Shown here piece by piece: positions 38,701 through 53,800 of a DNA stretch of 64,000 nt. The stretch comes from Acanthopleura granulata. Taxonomy: Eukaryota; Mollusca; Polyplacophora; Chitonida; Chitonidae. A program made the translations under genes and the position numbers. Under the pieces are notes generated by a model. The model saw only the letters and a list, made by a program, of their open reading frames with translations. It made no database searches and was not told where the DNA came from. Where the stretch lies: positions 12,825,721 through 12,889,720 of the forward strand of contig JABBOT010000007.1 in the NCBI GenBank assembly GCA_016165875.1. Direction: 5' to 3'. Numbering within the stretch: position 1 is the stretch's first letter; each line of letters begins with the position of its first letter.

Positions 38701-41700
38701 TAAATACTTACATTAATGTAACAGGCGTTGATGTAATCCGTGTCCTGGCCGCCTGACCGCTTCAGATGGACCCGTGAGTGGTCGTCTGAAAAACCACTAA
38801 GTTTGAATAGATATGGACCCAAGCGTCGAATCAGACATTCGTATACATTGTACCAGTCGTCCACCAATATGGGCGTTCCGGCTCAATAATAGCAAGACCA
38901 GTTTCAATAACCATGCTAGCCAATCGCAAAAAGCGGTCAGACTGACTTTTATGCCCCGAAGATAAACATATATTGACACCAGTACATTAACAAGTGAAGA
39001 CATAGTCCATTACGCCTTTTGTTAATTCGAAGGAAAAAAGAATGTTGCCTGTACTTTACCTGTCGGTGTTCAAATATAAGACATGCTAATTTTACAGAGA
39101 GGTTTGCTAGGTACATAGAGAAGGGTGATGGTTCCCTACAGATCTGCCCAATGTTAAAAAACTTTCTTGGATTAAAATGTGGTAGGAGAAAATAAAAACT
39201 TCAATGCAACGTAAAAGAATAGAGAGAGTAAACCAGAGCAGTGGTGATAGTTGGCAAACGGTCACAAATAACCGGTGAAATCCGGCCTCTCAGTTTGCCT
39301 CAGCCGTGGTTTAATTCTAACTGTTCGTGTACATGCTTCAATTGAATAGCAGCTTATACACCCCGGTCACCGTGAATGGCTTATGTAGAATTAGGTAACA
39401 AGCAGTAATATTTATTATACTTTATTAGGCATCGCACGTCAATAGTGAGGTCTACTAAAACGCTGTATTGTCAGCACATTTGACAACCACTAATGTGAAT
39501 TTTTTGTTAACACGGCAGTCGAGTACAGATTATCATGTAACAACTTACACGCCACGAGATTCCGATATCGGCTTTTAATCTTGTTCGCAGGTTGGTCAGC
39601 CACGTCGTGCTTAGCGTGAAGTCCGACTGGAAATGTCTGCAGCGAGAAAACAATACTGACAGTCTGCCTTAAGAGCCACACGAAACAATCACAAACAATG
39701 CAATCACACTTAGCTTGTAGCCCGACTGCAAATATCTGCCGCAAACAAACAATACTGTATACGAAAGTTCGCCTAAAGTGTTATGTTAGGCAAATATGAC
39801 ACAATATTACAATCTATTTTTTAAACACCAAACTATACAAGCTGAAAGAGAATGTGAGATTGCCAAACAATTAAACTGACAAATGTAGAGTGCTTTATTT
39901 TTTGTTCACGGCGTTGAAGAGTGACTTCACAATATAATCTGCATGTTCGGCACACTTAACTATATTTAATGTTAGTTAAGACTTCTAGTATAGTGCTATG
40001 TAACTAACAACACATACAACGTGTCTTCACCAGGTATATAGAACTGTAGTGAGACATTAACAGCATGATGAAAAACACGTGTGCTTCATTCTATTCGAGG
40101 AAGTTTGTATGTAAAGCGATGAACAGTTATCCAATTTTACTGCAAAGTAATAAAACTTAAGGTTGTTAAGACATTTTTGAATCGGACTTAAAATGAAAAA
40201 AAGACCTGCCTACACTGAATGTTGGTCTTTCAGGATTGTACAGCTGTGTAAAGATATTATAAAAAGGCCAAACCTCTAAAATAACTGAGAATAAACATGA
40301 GTAGCACTGCCTAATAATACACATCTCGTTTCTTTCCGAGGTTAAGCTCTATTTCAATTTCAACGATACATGGATTTTCTCAGAAGCTTTTTCTGCACCT
40401 CGAACTCAGGCTTGAATCCCTCGGACGCTTTCTTACTGAGCGCATACTGACGGAACTCTTCCACAGGAATACATGTGTTCTCCGCATGTGGGCCTGCGTT
40501 TACACACCCTGCCGAGGCGACGTCAGCATCATCGTCCTCACCGTCGTCCTCTTCATCGTACCCTGTAATGTAAAAGAAATCGTGAGATACAAATATAGTC
40601 GATCTATTCTCGCAACTGTTGTGTGGTCCTGTCATTTCTTTACACATACGTGTAGCTTGAGTTCGAATCCAGATGTCGCTTACATGTAAAGTTGATCTTG
40701 AATTTTGAAATTGTGCAGTTATTTGAAAGTTTATACCCACACATCCGTGTATGTAGGTATTAATTTCAGTCTGAGTTTTCTTCAACTTTAATGTCTTTTT
40801 GAATTCTACTTTACATGTACATGTAGCTGGTCAGTTTCTGCGTATATTCAGGAACTGTTTTACATGAACGCTTTCTCCACTGAACCATTCTACCGACAGC
40901 ACACAACATATGTAACAGCTTTCAGTTCGTAAGTGGTGATTTCGAATCATCCAGTTTATTTGAGATGATATAAAACCATTCCGTTCACCTCTAATGACAT
41001 CAAACCATCCATTTCACGAAAAGATCCTGCCAGCTTCAATCACTCTCTAAAAATTACTCTGCATGACCGGTATACATTAGTGTGGCAAAAATGCACATCC
41101 ACATAATTTTTATGTACCAGCAATACACAAATTTTTGTATTGTTGAATACACCCGCAATGACCTGTACCACTGATACACGTGCGAATGTTGCGAGTGTGC
41201 AAATTTGTACACAGTTGTTTTACAGCGGACACGTCGTAGCAATCACGCCAAGCAGCGAAGTTTTCGTCGAGTTTGTGTACTGACAGCAGCCTATATCCTG
41301 TACAGATTTGGGTTCCATGCACCACAAAGATGTAGAGAAGAGGGTTAAACCAATGGGCATTTAAACACTATATCAGCAGTTATATTATAATTCATATTAC
41401 GACAATGGGCTAGTAAAGTTACAACACTAAGAGATACCGTCGTGCAGGGATTGTCAGAGAAAGAAATGACACACCTGTGTTGTCTTGTATTACTGGGTGA
41501 CCGTGGTTTGGTACGACCGTCAGCTGATGCTGCTGAAGTTCGGCATCCTTGGACACTTCGCAACGCCGTCTGGCGGGTAAACCACAACAACACAATCTTA
41601 GATACATCGTAACATTCCAAAAAAAAAAAGAGAAAAAAGTATACAGAAAGAAAACTTTTTCGTGAACATATGTGTTTTTATATATTCCTCTCTAGGCACA

Positions 41701-44700
41701 CTTCTTTAGCATCGTTATGATTACCACGAAACGTAAAACCTTAAGCGTGTTAAGCAAAGAACAGATCTCTGTGTATTTAAAAGGACCCAACACCAGTGGT
41801 GTGAATCAGTACCTGCGTATGATGAGGACAACAACAACAACGATCAGTATCAGACCCACAGCTCCTGCTAAACCGCCCGATATACCGGCTACTGAGATAT
41901 CATTTCCAGAACTCGACAATGGTGTAGCTTCAACACATAAGCAAACATCAGCCGGTTAAATCAAGCTGTGGTATATTAGCATGCCGGCAATGGACATGAC
42001 CATAGAAATCATTCGACTTCTTTCATTTTTCAGAGGTTTATTTGTCTTACTTCAACGCTGATCAACGCTGCACACGCGGAATTCAGCCCGAATCGGAATA
42101 CTGTAGTTCATTCGGACGATCACTATGTGAGTTGTAATCTCTGCTCCTTGCAATGTGATAATGTTTTGTTTATCTTACACTCGCCAATAATACCTAAATG
42201 CATAAATGCCCCCCAAATGACAGTTTCATTAAAATCTATCTAATTTCAGTGAAGTAGTCAATTATGGTGTTTGCCTTCTTTATTATGGCTAAAACATTCT
42301 TTGCATAGGTCTTACTGACCTTCATTGTAGATGCCACCACTGCTCTAATTATGGTTCATCCTTGTTTACAGAGGCCTGCCAGCCCCCGTGATGGTTTATA
42401 CCCATTTCACATAGGCATTCCAGCACTGATCATATTTTATACGCTCTTCGCAGAGGTCTCCCAGTCCCGTTATGGGATGTGCCTTCCTTACAGAGGACTC
42501 CCAGTAAACACTGTTGCTTATGACTTGTTTACAGATGACTCCCAGCCCACATAGTGGCTTATACCTTGTATACAGAGGACTCTCAGCCAACATTGTGGCT
42601 TATACCTTGTTTACAGAGGACTCCCATCCCACACTGCGGGTTATGTCTTCTTTACAAATGACTCCCAGTCCACATTGTAGCTTATGCCTTGTTTACAGAA
42701 GGCTGTACACACCTTCTTTACACAGGGCTCCCAGTTCCCGTGATGTTTACACCTTCTTTACCGAGAACTTCTAATCACCTTGATGGTTTATACCTGTTTT
42801 ATAGAGGACTCCCAGTCCTCATGAGGATTTATCCCTACAGAGGATGCCAAGTTCCCATTATGGTTTATACCTTCGTTACAGAGAGCTCCCAATTTCAATT
42901 AAGGGTTATGCCTTCATTACAGAGGGCTCCCAGTTGCCTTTATGGTTTATACCTTAATCACAGATGTCTGGCAGACCAGACTATAGACTATACCGGTCTA
43001 GAATTCTCTAACAGTTAGGGTTGTAAAAAGTGTTCCTGATAAGAAAGATCCTCAGTTATAAGATCAACGTAAGGGTCATATCAAATCTTTTGCACCACTA
43101 TCAAACAGAGTTATCAATGTTTATTTTTTTTTTAGTTTCTCTCTGTCGCCGTGTGAAATTTAGATTGTCACAATTTGTGAAATACCTCTATTGTGCTTGC
43201 AATAGTCGTCGGGTCAACCAACAGGCTATCATCGACTGGCGACTAAAATCGAGTAAATTGTGTACCCCGTACTACCCCGCAGCAGGGCACTGCTATTGAA
43301 GTATTGTATTGTAATATTACTATTGTAGCCTCCTGAACAGCAAGCGTATCAAAAGGGTTACGAACAAAATGTGTAGCATGTTGGATACACAAACAGCAGC
43401 CGTCTATAGGATGAATTTGCTAAAATTAGATTACAATTACCTTCACTGATACCCACACACAATGTTCCTTCAGCGAGATGCTACAATGTTAATCACTCAC
43501 GCGCACAACGAGACCCCGTATATCCGGTGGCACAGCGGGGATTTCCAGGGGGGCATTCCCCAGTAACGCTGTCACAGACACCTCCGCCATGACACTGACC
43601 ACAGGTCTCCTCACAGTCCGGTCCCCATCTCTGCGAGCTGCAGGCTGATCGTGAGAGGAACGTATTAAATGAAAATAACAGTGTTGAATAAATGTATTGA
43701 ATCCAGCTTATAAAACTTACCTTTGTTGTGAAATAGAAATTCTTTTGCCATTGAAAATTAGTGTTTTCGACTCGATTTCCGTGTTTCATATTGTACTTGA
43801 TCTCGTTTATACACGTGGTAAGCGGTAACATATATAAACTATGGATGAAGGTATGTAACCGAACTCAAACATCGAAAACCATCGGCGGTAACCTTCTCAC
43901 CAGCACAATGGCGCTGTTGCTCGCTGGTGTCCAGTATTGGTGGACCATTAAAGCATTTCCATGAACAGTTAGAATAAACAATTGGTAAATTGACAAGCGG
44001 CGGGATCTCATGGGGTTATCCGCGTGATCCGTTATTTGCCAACCATCACACTGTCGTCGCTGATCTGTTTTGACTCTCTCCAGATGTAGTCATTTATATT
44101 AACTTCTTTGCACAAGCATTACTTTTTTGTTTATATTTGAAGGCAGTTGGGACGGATCCCTGTATGTATATCCTCAAGCAGTGTACAAAGAAAGGCTACG
44201 GTTCGTGCCCTTCAGATGGGATCCCATGACAAAGGTACGGTCAAATACATTGATTGTATGTAATGCTCTTTAAACTTCGAACAATGCATGCACAGATGTT
44301 ACTTACGCAGTGTAATATGGATTTATCATCGGCTGTAAGAGATAAGCTGTGTTAGAAATACACACTCACTATGACTAGCCTTATAACTGTCCAAGGATTG
44401 CAAATTGGTTGTGTTTATCACATTTTTGCGCGTATTGAAGATTGAATGTCATTTTAAGGCAAAACATTTAGACAAAGATACAGGCATTAATATCGGTGTC
44501 GTTTCATTTACAATGCAATTTTCTAGGTGAAGGTCTTCATTTTCAGATTATTTGACAGCAAGTGTTATTTTCACAATATTTGATTTGGACAGACGCTTCA
44601 TACATTTTATCACTATGTATTAGACGAATGCCAATTTTCATGGAAATACGCTAGGCATATACCGATGGTATAACACGCTCAAGCTCTCCGTCAGAGTTTA

Positions 44701-47700
44701 GAAAATGATGATGAATTGAAACGAATACATAAATACTGGTGTTTCATGTGATCCCTTCTGGAATGAAACACAATCCCTTTTATAATAACGTCATCCTAAA
44801 TATAAAGAGGGTAGGTATTATTTATATATCATTTAGTTTTTGTTTTCCACTCATTTCTTTTCTTTTTCATTTAACTGGTGATTTACGCAGTGCTAAAGAA
44901 TACTTCACTTATGCGGCGGCGGTTAACATTATATGGTGGGAGGAAACCGGGCAGAGCTCGGGGGAAACCCGTGACCATCCGTAGACTGCTGACAGACCTT
45001 CCCACGTACGACCGTAAAGAAGAGCAAGGCTTCGACTCACATCCATCGCTTTGGTGACAGGCTCCTGCATGCGTCCTTGTGCTGAGTTAGCATGCTAACA
45101 CTTGGCGTCATCAATATAAATATCACCAGCTATATTTTAAATATCTCAACATTAGTATAAAAAATGTTAACATCAGGTACTTTGATGATACGACACTGAC
45201 TGAATTATATATTAAGATTAATGTTTTATTCCCAAGTTATATTTAATCATGTATCCCCTGAATGGTCCATCCACAGTTATTCAGGCGACAAATGTTTGTT
45301 TATAATTCACATGTTTTACTTATCAATATTCAGCTAAGAACAAATCCCATGACTTGACGAGGCTTAAATTTATTGTTACAACTTACTGTCATGGACAGTG
45401 TAAATTATTCTCCTCCACTCCCATGTTTTACCTGTTCCCATTCTTGTAAAGTAAAAGCCCGTAGCAGGACATGCTAAGCGCGGTACCGTCACGATTTACA
45501 GTTACTGAGTGCGCAAGCTATGCTTCTCCACTTACCTAATTTACTGATTCATAGTTCAGCTATTACAGTATCCATCCAGTTACAGGACACGTCAAACACT
45601 TTATTGTTACTCATATACAGTTACTGAGTGTGCAGATCAATCTTTTCCAATCAGCTATTAGGGCTGCAGCGGAGGGCCATAACAGATGATAAGCAGCCAC
45701 TGTCAACATCGTTTTCAGATTTTAATTGTTTTGTGTTATTTCGTTTAGTTGTCTCTTCGATGGAAGTGTATTTATCAAATCAAGGAAGGTGGATTGAGTG
45801 TAGGGCTCACGTGGGTTTACACCGAAAACCTAGAAAAACACAGAAAAACAAAGAAAACCTTTTCCAGTGCCGGTAAATTCTTTGTACCGTGCTGTAAACT
45901 ATTTAATCCCCAATGAAAATGTTCACACCGCGGAGAAAACTCCTAATTATTTTAAAAAATAGATAGCCCACACGGGTTTATTGAGTGGTAAAAACATTAA
46001 GATGGGTAAACACTTACGTGTTGTACAATTGTCACCCTCAAATCCGCTGTCACACCTAGGTGAGGAATGCAGACAATGTCCAGTGTTCTTGTGACAGGCG
46101 GTGTTATTCCAGCAATGACCACAGTCCTGATCACAGTCTGTACCCCACCGGCCGGTGACACACCCTGGGGAAATTTATTTGTTTATGACTGTTGTATAAC
46201 GGTACACCCAAGAATATTTCACTTACACAAATGTGGCGAGTTTTATGTATGTGCCAAAGGAACCGGCGTGTCTGAGGTAAACCAGGGACCTTTGGCAAAT
46301 AATTGGTGAGCCTTCCAATTTATGACGCACACAGACATGTTATACAACATATTGTTGCAAGATAAGTGGTTTTCAACAAACTTAACAGCTCAAAGGGTCA
46401 AACAACGTTGTCAACAGCTTACTGACTTCAAGGGCGAACAGTCAGCATGGGAAATGTCCACAAAAAGAAAATCCCTGCCCAAGGCCGGGATCACTATGGG
46501 AAAGACACACACTGACATCGTTCAATTTCTAATTTTTTGACATGAAAAAAGCCATTCTTAAGGCAAAATATAACTAAAAGGCATATCGAAAAAGTAGGTC
46601 TAACATTTACATCTACATTGTCAACTGTTGTTCATCAATGGGTACATGACCTGTGTGAACGTTACAGGCGGTATTGACACAGTTCTCACTACACGTGTTC
46701 ACCAGTTATCTCCCTACTTCCCGGAGTCACATGCTAAATCGAAAATCACACCTTTTCTCTCATTTGCAGAAGTTCTTTTGACAATAACACCATTTTTCTA
46801 ATACGCAGCTTTTTAACAGTGTCCTGTCGCTCAAAGGTTAAAATGAAATTTTGAAAATTTTTCAAAGTCACTAGCACATACTTCTATGTCTTGCAATATT
46901 GCACGTATGCCGCAGGGTACAGCTTTTTAAATTTGCTAAACTAAGATACCCATCGTCGAAATTTCAAATCAAAAATGGTTGTCAATGAAAGGCTTCTGTA
47001 TCTAATGTGTGTGCAAATTGCCTTTACATGAGTGTAATTTGGAATGGATAACGCCCGCTTTCATTGAATGGTTGCGAGGCAAACTTGATAAATTGTATAC
47101 TGAACATGAATATTTTGCACATGAACTTTCCAGGTTTTGACTTTAAGACATCGATATCATAATTAGTGCTTGACAACTGTGGAAGAGAACGCCATCTGAG
47201 GGGCAAATTCCAGATGTACCAAAATGAGCGGAGAAGCTACAGATGTTAGTAGTAATCAGCACTTCCACTTTTCGGGAGAGTCTTTTTTCCATGGCAGCCA
47301 GGTAGTTTTGGTGTACAGTTGCAAGCTTGGCATGAAAATAAATGGAAAGTGTCTAACCTTCGGACAGGTATGAGTTTTCTTGATAAAAGTTTTAAATTCT
47401 TGGCGAGAGAGCACAAAGCGTCATGTAGTGATGAGGCTGCTAGTGACGTCCCCTTGACGTTGTTGAGGACCCCTCCCAGGTTCTGTTATGGGAAGCTCTG
47501 GATTTTTATAGTCAACTTATGTCAAGATTTTTCTGGCTGCTTTCTCACAGGCTGCTGAGGCATGCGGCAATGCATATTGGTCACGGAATGTTTCGGCTTG
47601 AGTTAATGTACTAAAGGTTAAAAATATAGTGTATGGAAAATGAATACGGGTAGGAGGCAACTTGTCCTGAGTTACCTTAAGTCTTTCAATCGGTAGAAGC

Positions 47701-47815
47701 AACGAGGTATTGGTTCATACCAAATACTTTAAAAAGATACCTGTTGCTCACTCACTTGGCGGTGAGCACTGAAAAATTGGAGCACGGAAATAGAATTGGT
47801 CCGCCCGATGTAAAT

Positions 47816-47862
<47 letters not shown>

Positions 47863-50800
47863 CAAGGTCTCCTCCTCGTAACACTGTAGAAATTGTTAAA
47901 TACGACGTAAAACCCCAACAATACATATACACATACGAACAACATGTGTAGCATGTTGAATGCAAAAACTTCAGCCGTCTATAGGATGAGTGCGTTAAAA
48001 TTAGGTTTAATTTACCTTTATTGATACCCATACACAATATTTCTTCAGTTTACCACAGTGTTAATCACACTCACGTGCACAACGAGGCCCCGTGTATCCG
48101 GTGGCACACCGGGGACTTTCCGGGGGGCATTCCCCAGTAACGCTGTCACAGGCAGCTCCGTCATGACACTGACCACAGGTCTCCTCACAGTCCGGCCCCC
48201 ATCTTTGCGAGCTGCAGGCTGATCGTCAGAGGAACATATTAAATGAAAATAACAGTGTTGAATAAATGCACTGAATCCACCTTATAAAACTTACTTTTGG
48301 TGTAAATTCGAATCCTTTATCATTGGAAATTAGTAGACATAAGTGTTTTCGACTCGATTTCGGTGTTTCATATTGTACTTGATCTCGGTTTTACACCTGG
48401 TAAGCGGTTAAATATATAAACTATGGATGAAGGTGTGTAACCGAAACCAAACATCGAAAACGATGTCATATGCACAACCGCGCTGTTGTTCACTACTGTC
48501 CAGTGTCGGGGGAGTGTTAAAGCATTTACATAAACAGTTATAATAAAACCGCAACTGAGGTGAATTGTCAAACGGCGAGATCTCATCGGCAAAACGCATG
48601 ATCATTCATTTGCACTGTCGTTGCTACTCTGTTTTGATTCTCTTTAGTTGTAGTCTTTTATATTTACTTCTTTGTACAAACAACACTTTGTTTTGAGTTG
48701 AAGACAGTTTGCTTTTGTGGGAATTTCCTTAAAGCGTGTAATGCAAAATAATTGGACGCCTGTACATATATCCCCTAGCAGTCTACAAAGAACCATTAAG
48801 GTTCGCATCCTTTAGATCGGACCCTATGATAAAGGTAGATCAAAGGAATGATTCGATGTAATGCTCGGTAAACTTGGAACAATTCCTGATGTTACATGCC
48901 CGGTGTAATATGGATTTATCGACGGCTCTAAGTGAGAAGCTGTGTTAGAAACGCGCACTCACAATGACCAGTCTAACAACTGCCGAAGGATTAAAATGTG
49001 GTTATGTTTATTTGATTTTGATTCGATTCGATTCGATTGATGTTTTAGGCCGTACTTAAGAATATTTCAGCCCAGAGACCGGTGGAAACTCACGACCATC
49101 CACTCTTTATCTCATTTTTAATAAATGCTTGTTGAAGATTGAATCTTAATTTATGGTTAAAACTTTTGACAAGGACAAATGTATTAATTTCCTTTACAAT
49201 GCTTGTAGGTCTTTATTTTCATACTACATGAGGTCAACTGTTTTTTTTTTCACATTATTTGAAATGGAGAGACGCTTCACACATTTTTATGACAATGCAT
49301 TAGACCATCTATAATAACGTCATCCTCAATATACTCAGGTATATTATTTATTTTATTTCTATTATTTACGTATGATTTTGGATTTGTTTTTCCACTCATT
49401 TATTTTTTTACTTGATTGGCTTCGACACACATCGATCGCTATGGTGACAGGCTCCTGCATGCGACATTGTGCTGCGTTAACACGCTAACACTTGGCCAAG
49501 GGCTAATGTCATTAATATAATTATCACCAGCTCTATTGTAAATGTCTCAGCATTTAAATAAAAAAATGTCAACACAAGGTACTTAGATGATTAGACAATG
49601 ATTTAATTATATCTTACAATTCACTTCTTATTCAGCAGCTGTAGTTGAGCATGAATCCCCTGACTGGTCCGATCTACAGATATTTAGGGCACAATCACAT
49701 GTTTCACATATCAACATTCAGGTAAGAACAAATCCCATGACTGAACGAGGCTTAAATTTATTATTAAGACTTACTGTTACTGACAGTGTAAATTATTCTC
49801 CTCCACTCCCATGTTTTACCTGTTCCCATTCTTGTAAAGTAAAAAGCCCGTAGCAGGACATGCTCAGTGCGTTACCGTTACGATTTACAGTTACTGAGTG
49901 CGCAAGCTATGCTTCTCCACTTACCTAATTTACTGATTCATAGTTCAGCTATTACAGTATCCATCCAGTTACAGCACACGTCAAACACTTTACTGTTACT
50001 CATATACAGTTACCGAGTGTGCAGATCAATCTTTTCCAATCAGCTATTTGGGCAGCAGCAGAGGGCCTTAACAGATGATAAGCAGCCACTGTCAACATCG
50101 TTTTCAGATTTGAATTGTTTTGTGTTATTTCGTTTAGGTGTCTCTTCGATGGAAGTGTATTCATCAAATCAAGGAAGGTGGATTGAGTCTAGGGCTCACG
50201 TGGGTTTACACCGCGAAGAAAACCTTTTTCACTGCCGGTAAATTCTTTGTACCGTGCTGTAAACTATTTAATCCCCAATGAAAATGTTCACACCGCGGAG
50301 AAAACTCTTAATTATTTAAAAAATAGATAGCCCACACGGGTTTATTGAGTGGTAAAAACATTAAGATGGGTAAACACTTACGTGTTGTACAATTGTCACC
50401 CTCAAATCCGCTGTCACACCTAGGTGAGGAATGCAGACAATGTCCAGTGTTCTTGTGACAGGCGGTGTTATTCCAGCAATGACCACAGTCCTGATCACAG
50501 TCTGTACACCACTGGCCGGTGACACACCCTGGGGAAATTTATTTGTTTATGACTATATTGTTCTATTCTATTGTTGCAAGATAAGTGGTTTTCAACAAAC
50601 TTAACAGCTCAAATGGTCAAACAACTTTGTCAACAGCTTACTGACTTCAAGGGCAAACAGTCAGCATGGGAAATGTCGACAAAAAAAAAATCCCTGCCCA
50701 AGACCGGGATCACTATGGGAAAGACACACACTGACATCGTTCATTTTCTAATTTTTTCACATGAAAAAAGCCATTCTTAAAGCAAAATATAACTAAAAGG

Positions 50801-53800
50801 CAAATGGAAGCCACACTCATCCCATGGAGTTTTAACGGAAAATTGTCCTGTTGTAACAACATAACTACTTAATACACAAAATTACGTAAAATCTGTCTTG
50901 TTTTTGGTTGCAAATAAGTCTTATATTTACATCTACATATACATTGTTAGCTAACGCAGGCCATACTGACACTTACCTAGACACCAAAGTCGATTGGTGT
51001 CACATTGAGAGCATCTTGTGGTTGTTACACATTCCTTGTCACAAAAGTCTCCATACCAGCCCTTAGAACAAACTGAAACAGGAAGACCACCAGTCCGTTG
51101 ATTAGAACTTATGTGATACGATCCACGATGTAATTCACACGTATATGTGAATAAAATATTCCTACAATTGTTATAGCCCTGCACAAGTAAATAAAAATTT
51201 GCGTGGCCTAGAAATCCTACTCTCACAAAGCGTTATATATAACGGTATCGAGGTTTATGTGTGAAGCCCATCGGCAAATCGTGAAATACAACTGGATCAC
51301 ACCGCATATTTATTTATCAGTTTGTGGTTCAAAGCTGTACCCGGGAATCCCTTACTGATATGATGGCAGGCAGCTGTTTGGATGGAGTAGCCTACCCGAG
51401 GCAAACGAGTGGACACATATATTTCAGAGGTTTGAACCATTTATTTGTTCATATTTTGGCATTTTACGACGTCAGCTTTATTGTGAGGGAAAAACTAGGG
51501 GTTAACTACATGTAAAAACCTTAGGCATGTTAATGACCAGCTTTCGCGCGCATGACATATATACAGACATGTGCGCCATATTTGCAAAAGACAAGGAGCT
51601 TTCAAGGAACGTAAAACTGCTCAAATGACACCAGGATCTTCCGTCGTTTGATTAATTTACCACTGATTTAAAGCAAACCAGCACTCTCTGGCCGGGTTTG
51701 AACTTGGTTCCAAGTCAGAGTCGTAAATCACATCCCTGGGGCACATGCATCCAGTTTCCTGGTGCGATGTGAGAACGTTTGCTATGTTACTGGTGAGATG
51801 CGCTGGTATCCCTGGGCTTTATATGATTTATTCCAATCATAAAGCCGTCCCGGTCGGTGAAATATTCAAGAGGACAGTGTAAAATATGAATCAAATAAGT
51901 CGCAATAATAAGGTTTCCCTCTATATCGCCTTGTACATGTAAACATAAAGTGGTTTGAAGAACAGTATCTCAGTCACTGTAATCAGAGCCCAGTCTTACC
52001 AAAGAGTCGCACTTCACATAGTGTCAGTGGTCTTGATGTCGGTAAGAGTATCCGAACCGTGTTTCCTGTTCTGGGGTTAGTATCGTTACATGTATCGTTG
52101 ATGATGTCTCCGGGACCGTTGTCACTGGTTGTCGTGTCTGTATAACAAGTACTGTAGCGCTCATTGTTGGTCCCCACACTCAGAGTAAAGCCGTTCAGCC
52201 GGAAGCCACCTGGAATATAAGTATATGGCACTGATGACGGCCATTATCTTGCAGACAGATACACAAACTGTCCATGGTTTACTACATTAAAACGAATTCT
52301 CGATCTTCATTCGAATTATCCCGAAGTATCAATATTTGATCTACCAAGTAAATGTGATTTATTTCTGCAAATATAACAATGAACAGTGAGGTTTTGTTAA
52401 ATTTTCCATGAATGTTGTCCTTGATTTGCATGGGACGAGATGGACTACCCTATAACAACAACTCAGACCATGTGTGTTCCTTGGGATTCCACTCTTAAAT
52501 AAACAGTTAAACTTCAGGAGAAATAAACCTCAGTCCCACTCTTCCATCACATGGTACATCTAGGTTTGTTGTGCTGTTTGTCAAATATAACAGTAGGCCA
52601 GAATAACTTGAAGAGGGCGCGCTGTGATGACTTATGTTCAGTTGTGTTCGCTATTAGGGGATTTAGTGAAAATGACCCATTAGAAATTCTTACTGCGGCC
52701 GACGAAACTTATTTTGTCTCCATTTTTTTGATAAATATGTTTTCGTCCATTCCACCTATAGGTTAGCTATGGTTATAGGTGGGTGAGTTCATGTCGAAGA
52801 GCGACAATTGACAGGCTCGTGGAGCAAACGATGACGTCACGGTTGACTCCGCCCCCAATGTAATGGGCTAGGTGCAGGTGTTCGAGTAGAAGAGTGCGTT
52901 TAAAACGAATCGTCCTAGCATCATAAAAATGTAGCCTGTTGTTCAACGATATTGATGGAAAAGACAGTCTAAATGAGCCACATCAGTACCCACGACTCGT
53001 GCACGTGTTAGCAGTGAGCACCTACATAAAGTCATTCTGTATTTGTCGTTATCCACGTGGATAAGGGTTTGGCAAAATGAGGGGACATTCTGGAGTGTTT
53101 CTTTTCAAAAGGCGGCCCTTTATATCTTTAGGAATTTTGTTTAGGTATTAACTGATACATGCACGCTATTTTATCAAAGTGAAATAGAAAGATTACATTT
53201 TATATGTGTTAGGATAGCGTGCTATTTTTACTCGTACCGGTAGTACAAAAAACAGAAATGGGGACCAAACAACAAAAATTTGGTCGGTTATTTTTTTTTA
53301 ATTCTTAATAATTAGAATATATGTTCACCACTTCTACATATTTGTATTGGAAGGCCTTGGTTGCAGAAGTATCCAAAATGCCTTTGTCAGTGAAATGTTT
53401 ATCAATAGCGCTTGATTATCAAACTTGGCCAAAAACAGCTACCAGTTAACATTATCTGGAAGGTGGCTGCCTGTAGAGGATCCAAATTATGAATGGATGT
53501 AAGTGGATATAAATTAAAAACTATATATCTCATGATCGCTTAGATAGCTGTTAGAGTTATCAGAAATAATTGAAGCGTCTGAGCTTGAGTCTATATATCT
53601 GCGCAATGAGCGCTTGATTTCAAAGTTTACTGCTTTATATTTCTGTACGTATTGTTGTAAATCTCATCTTTAAACATTGAATTATACACATTTTATATTT
53701 TGGCGTTCATCTTAATTTACACTGGAAAGAATTTGTGTCAAGCCCGAGGAAACACACATCTCCCCATCGGGGACCATCGTCGGCGTGCCGTACCTATACC

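Larger units (their letters stand above)
43366..46582 (-). repeat. segmental duplication, copy 1 (RPTP exons 6 and 7 plus introns)
   Basis: From GTGTAGCATGTTG near 43373 to GAAAAAAGCCATTCTTAAGG near 46545 this segment matches 47941-50806 through exons and introns alike. Copy-specific changes include a SINE at about 46180-46310 present only here and a fuller SINE at 44870-45065. Confidence 0.92.
47941..50806 (-). repeat. segmental duplication, copy 2 (RPTP exons 4 and 5 plus introns)
   Basis: Direct-repeat partner of 43366-46582. It carries its own SINE fragment near 49020-49110 and an internal deletion near 49420 that removes most of the SINE kept in copy 1. Exon 4/6 sequences are nearly identical, so the event is recent or homogenised. 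Confidence 0.92.

Noticed and set aside
42330..42975. CRISPR-like array (regular short repeats)
   Set aside because: Units are degenerate and contiguous without unique spacers; this is an animal intronic minisatellite.
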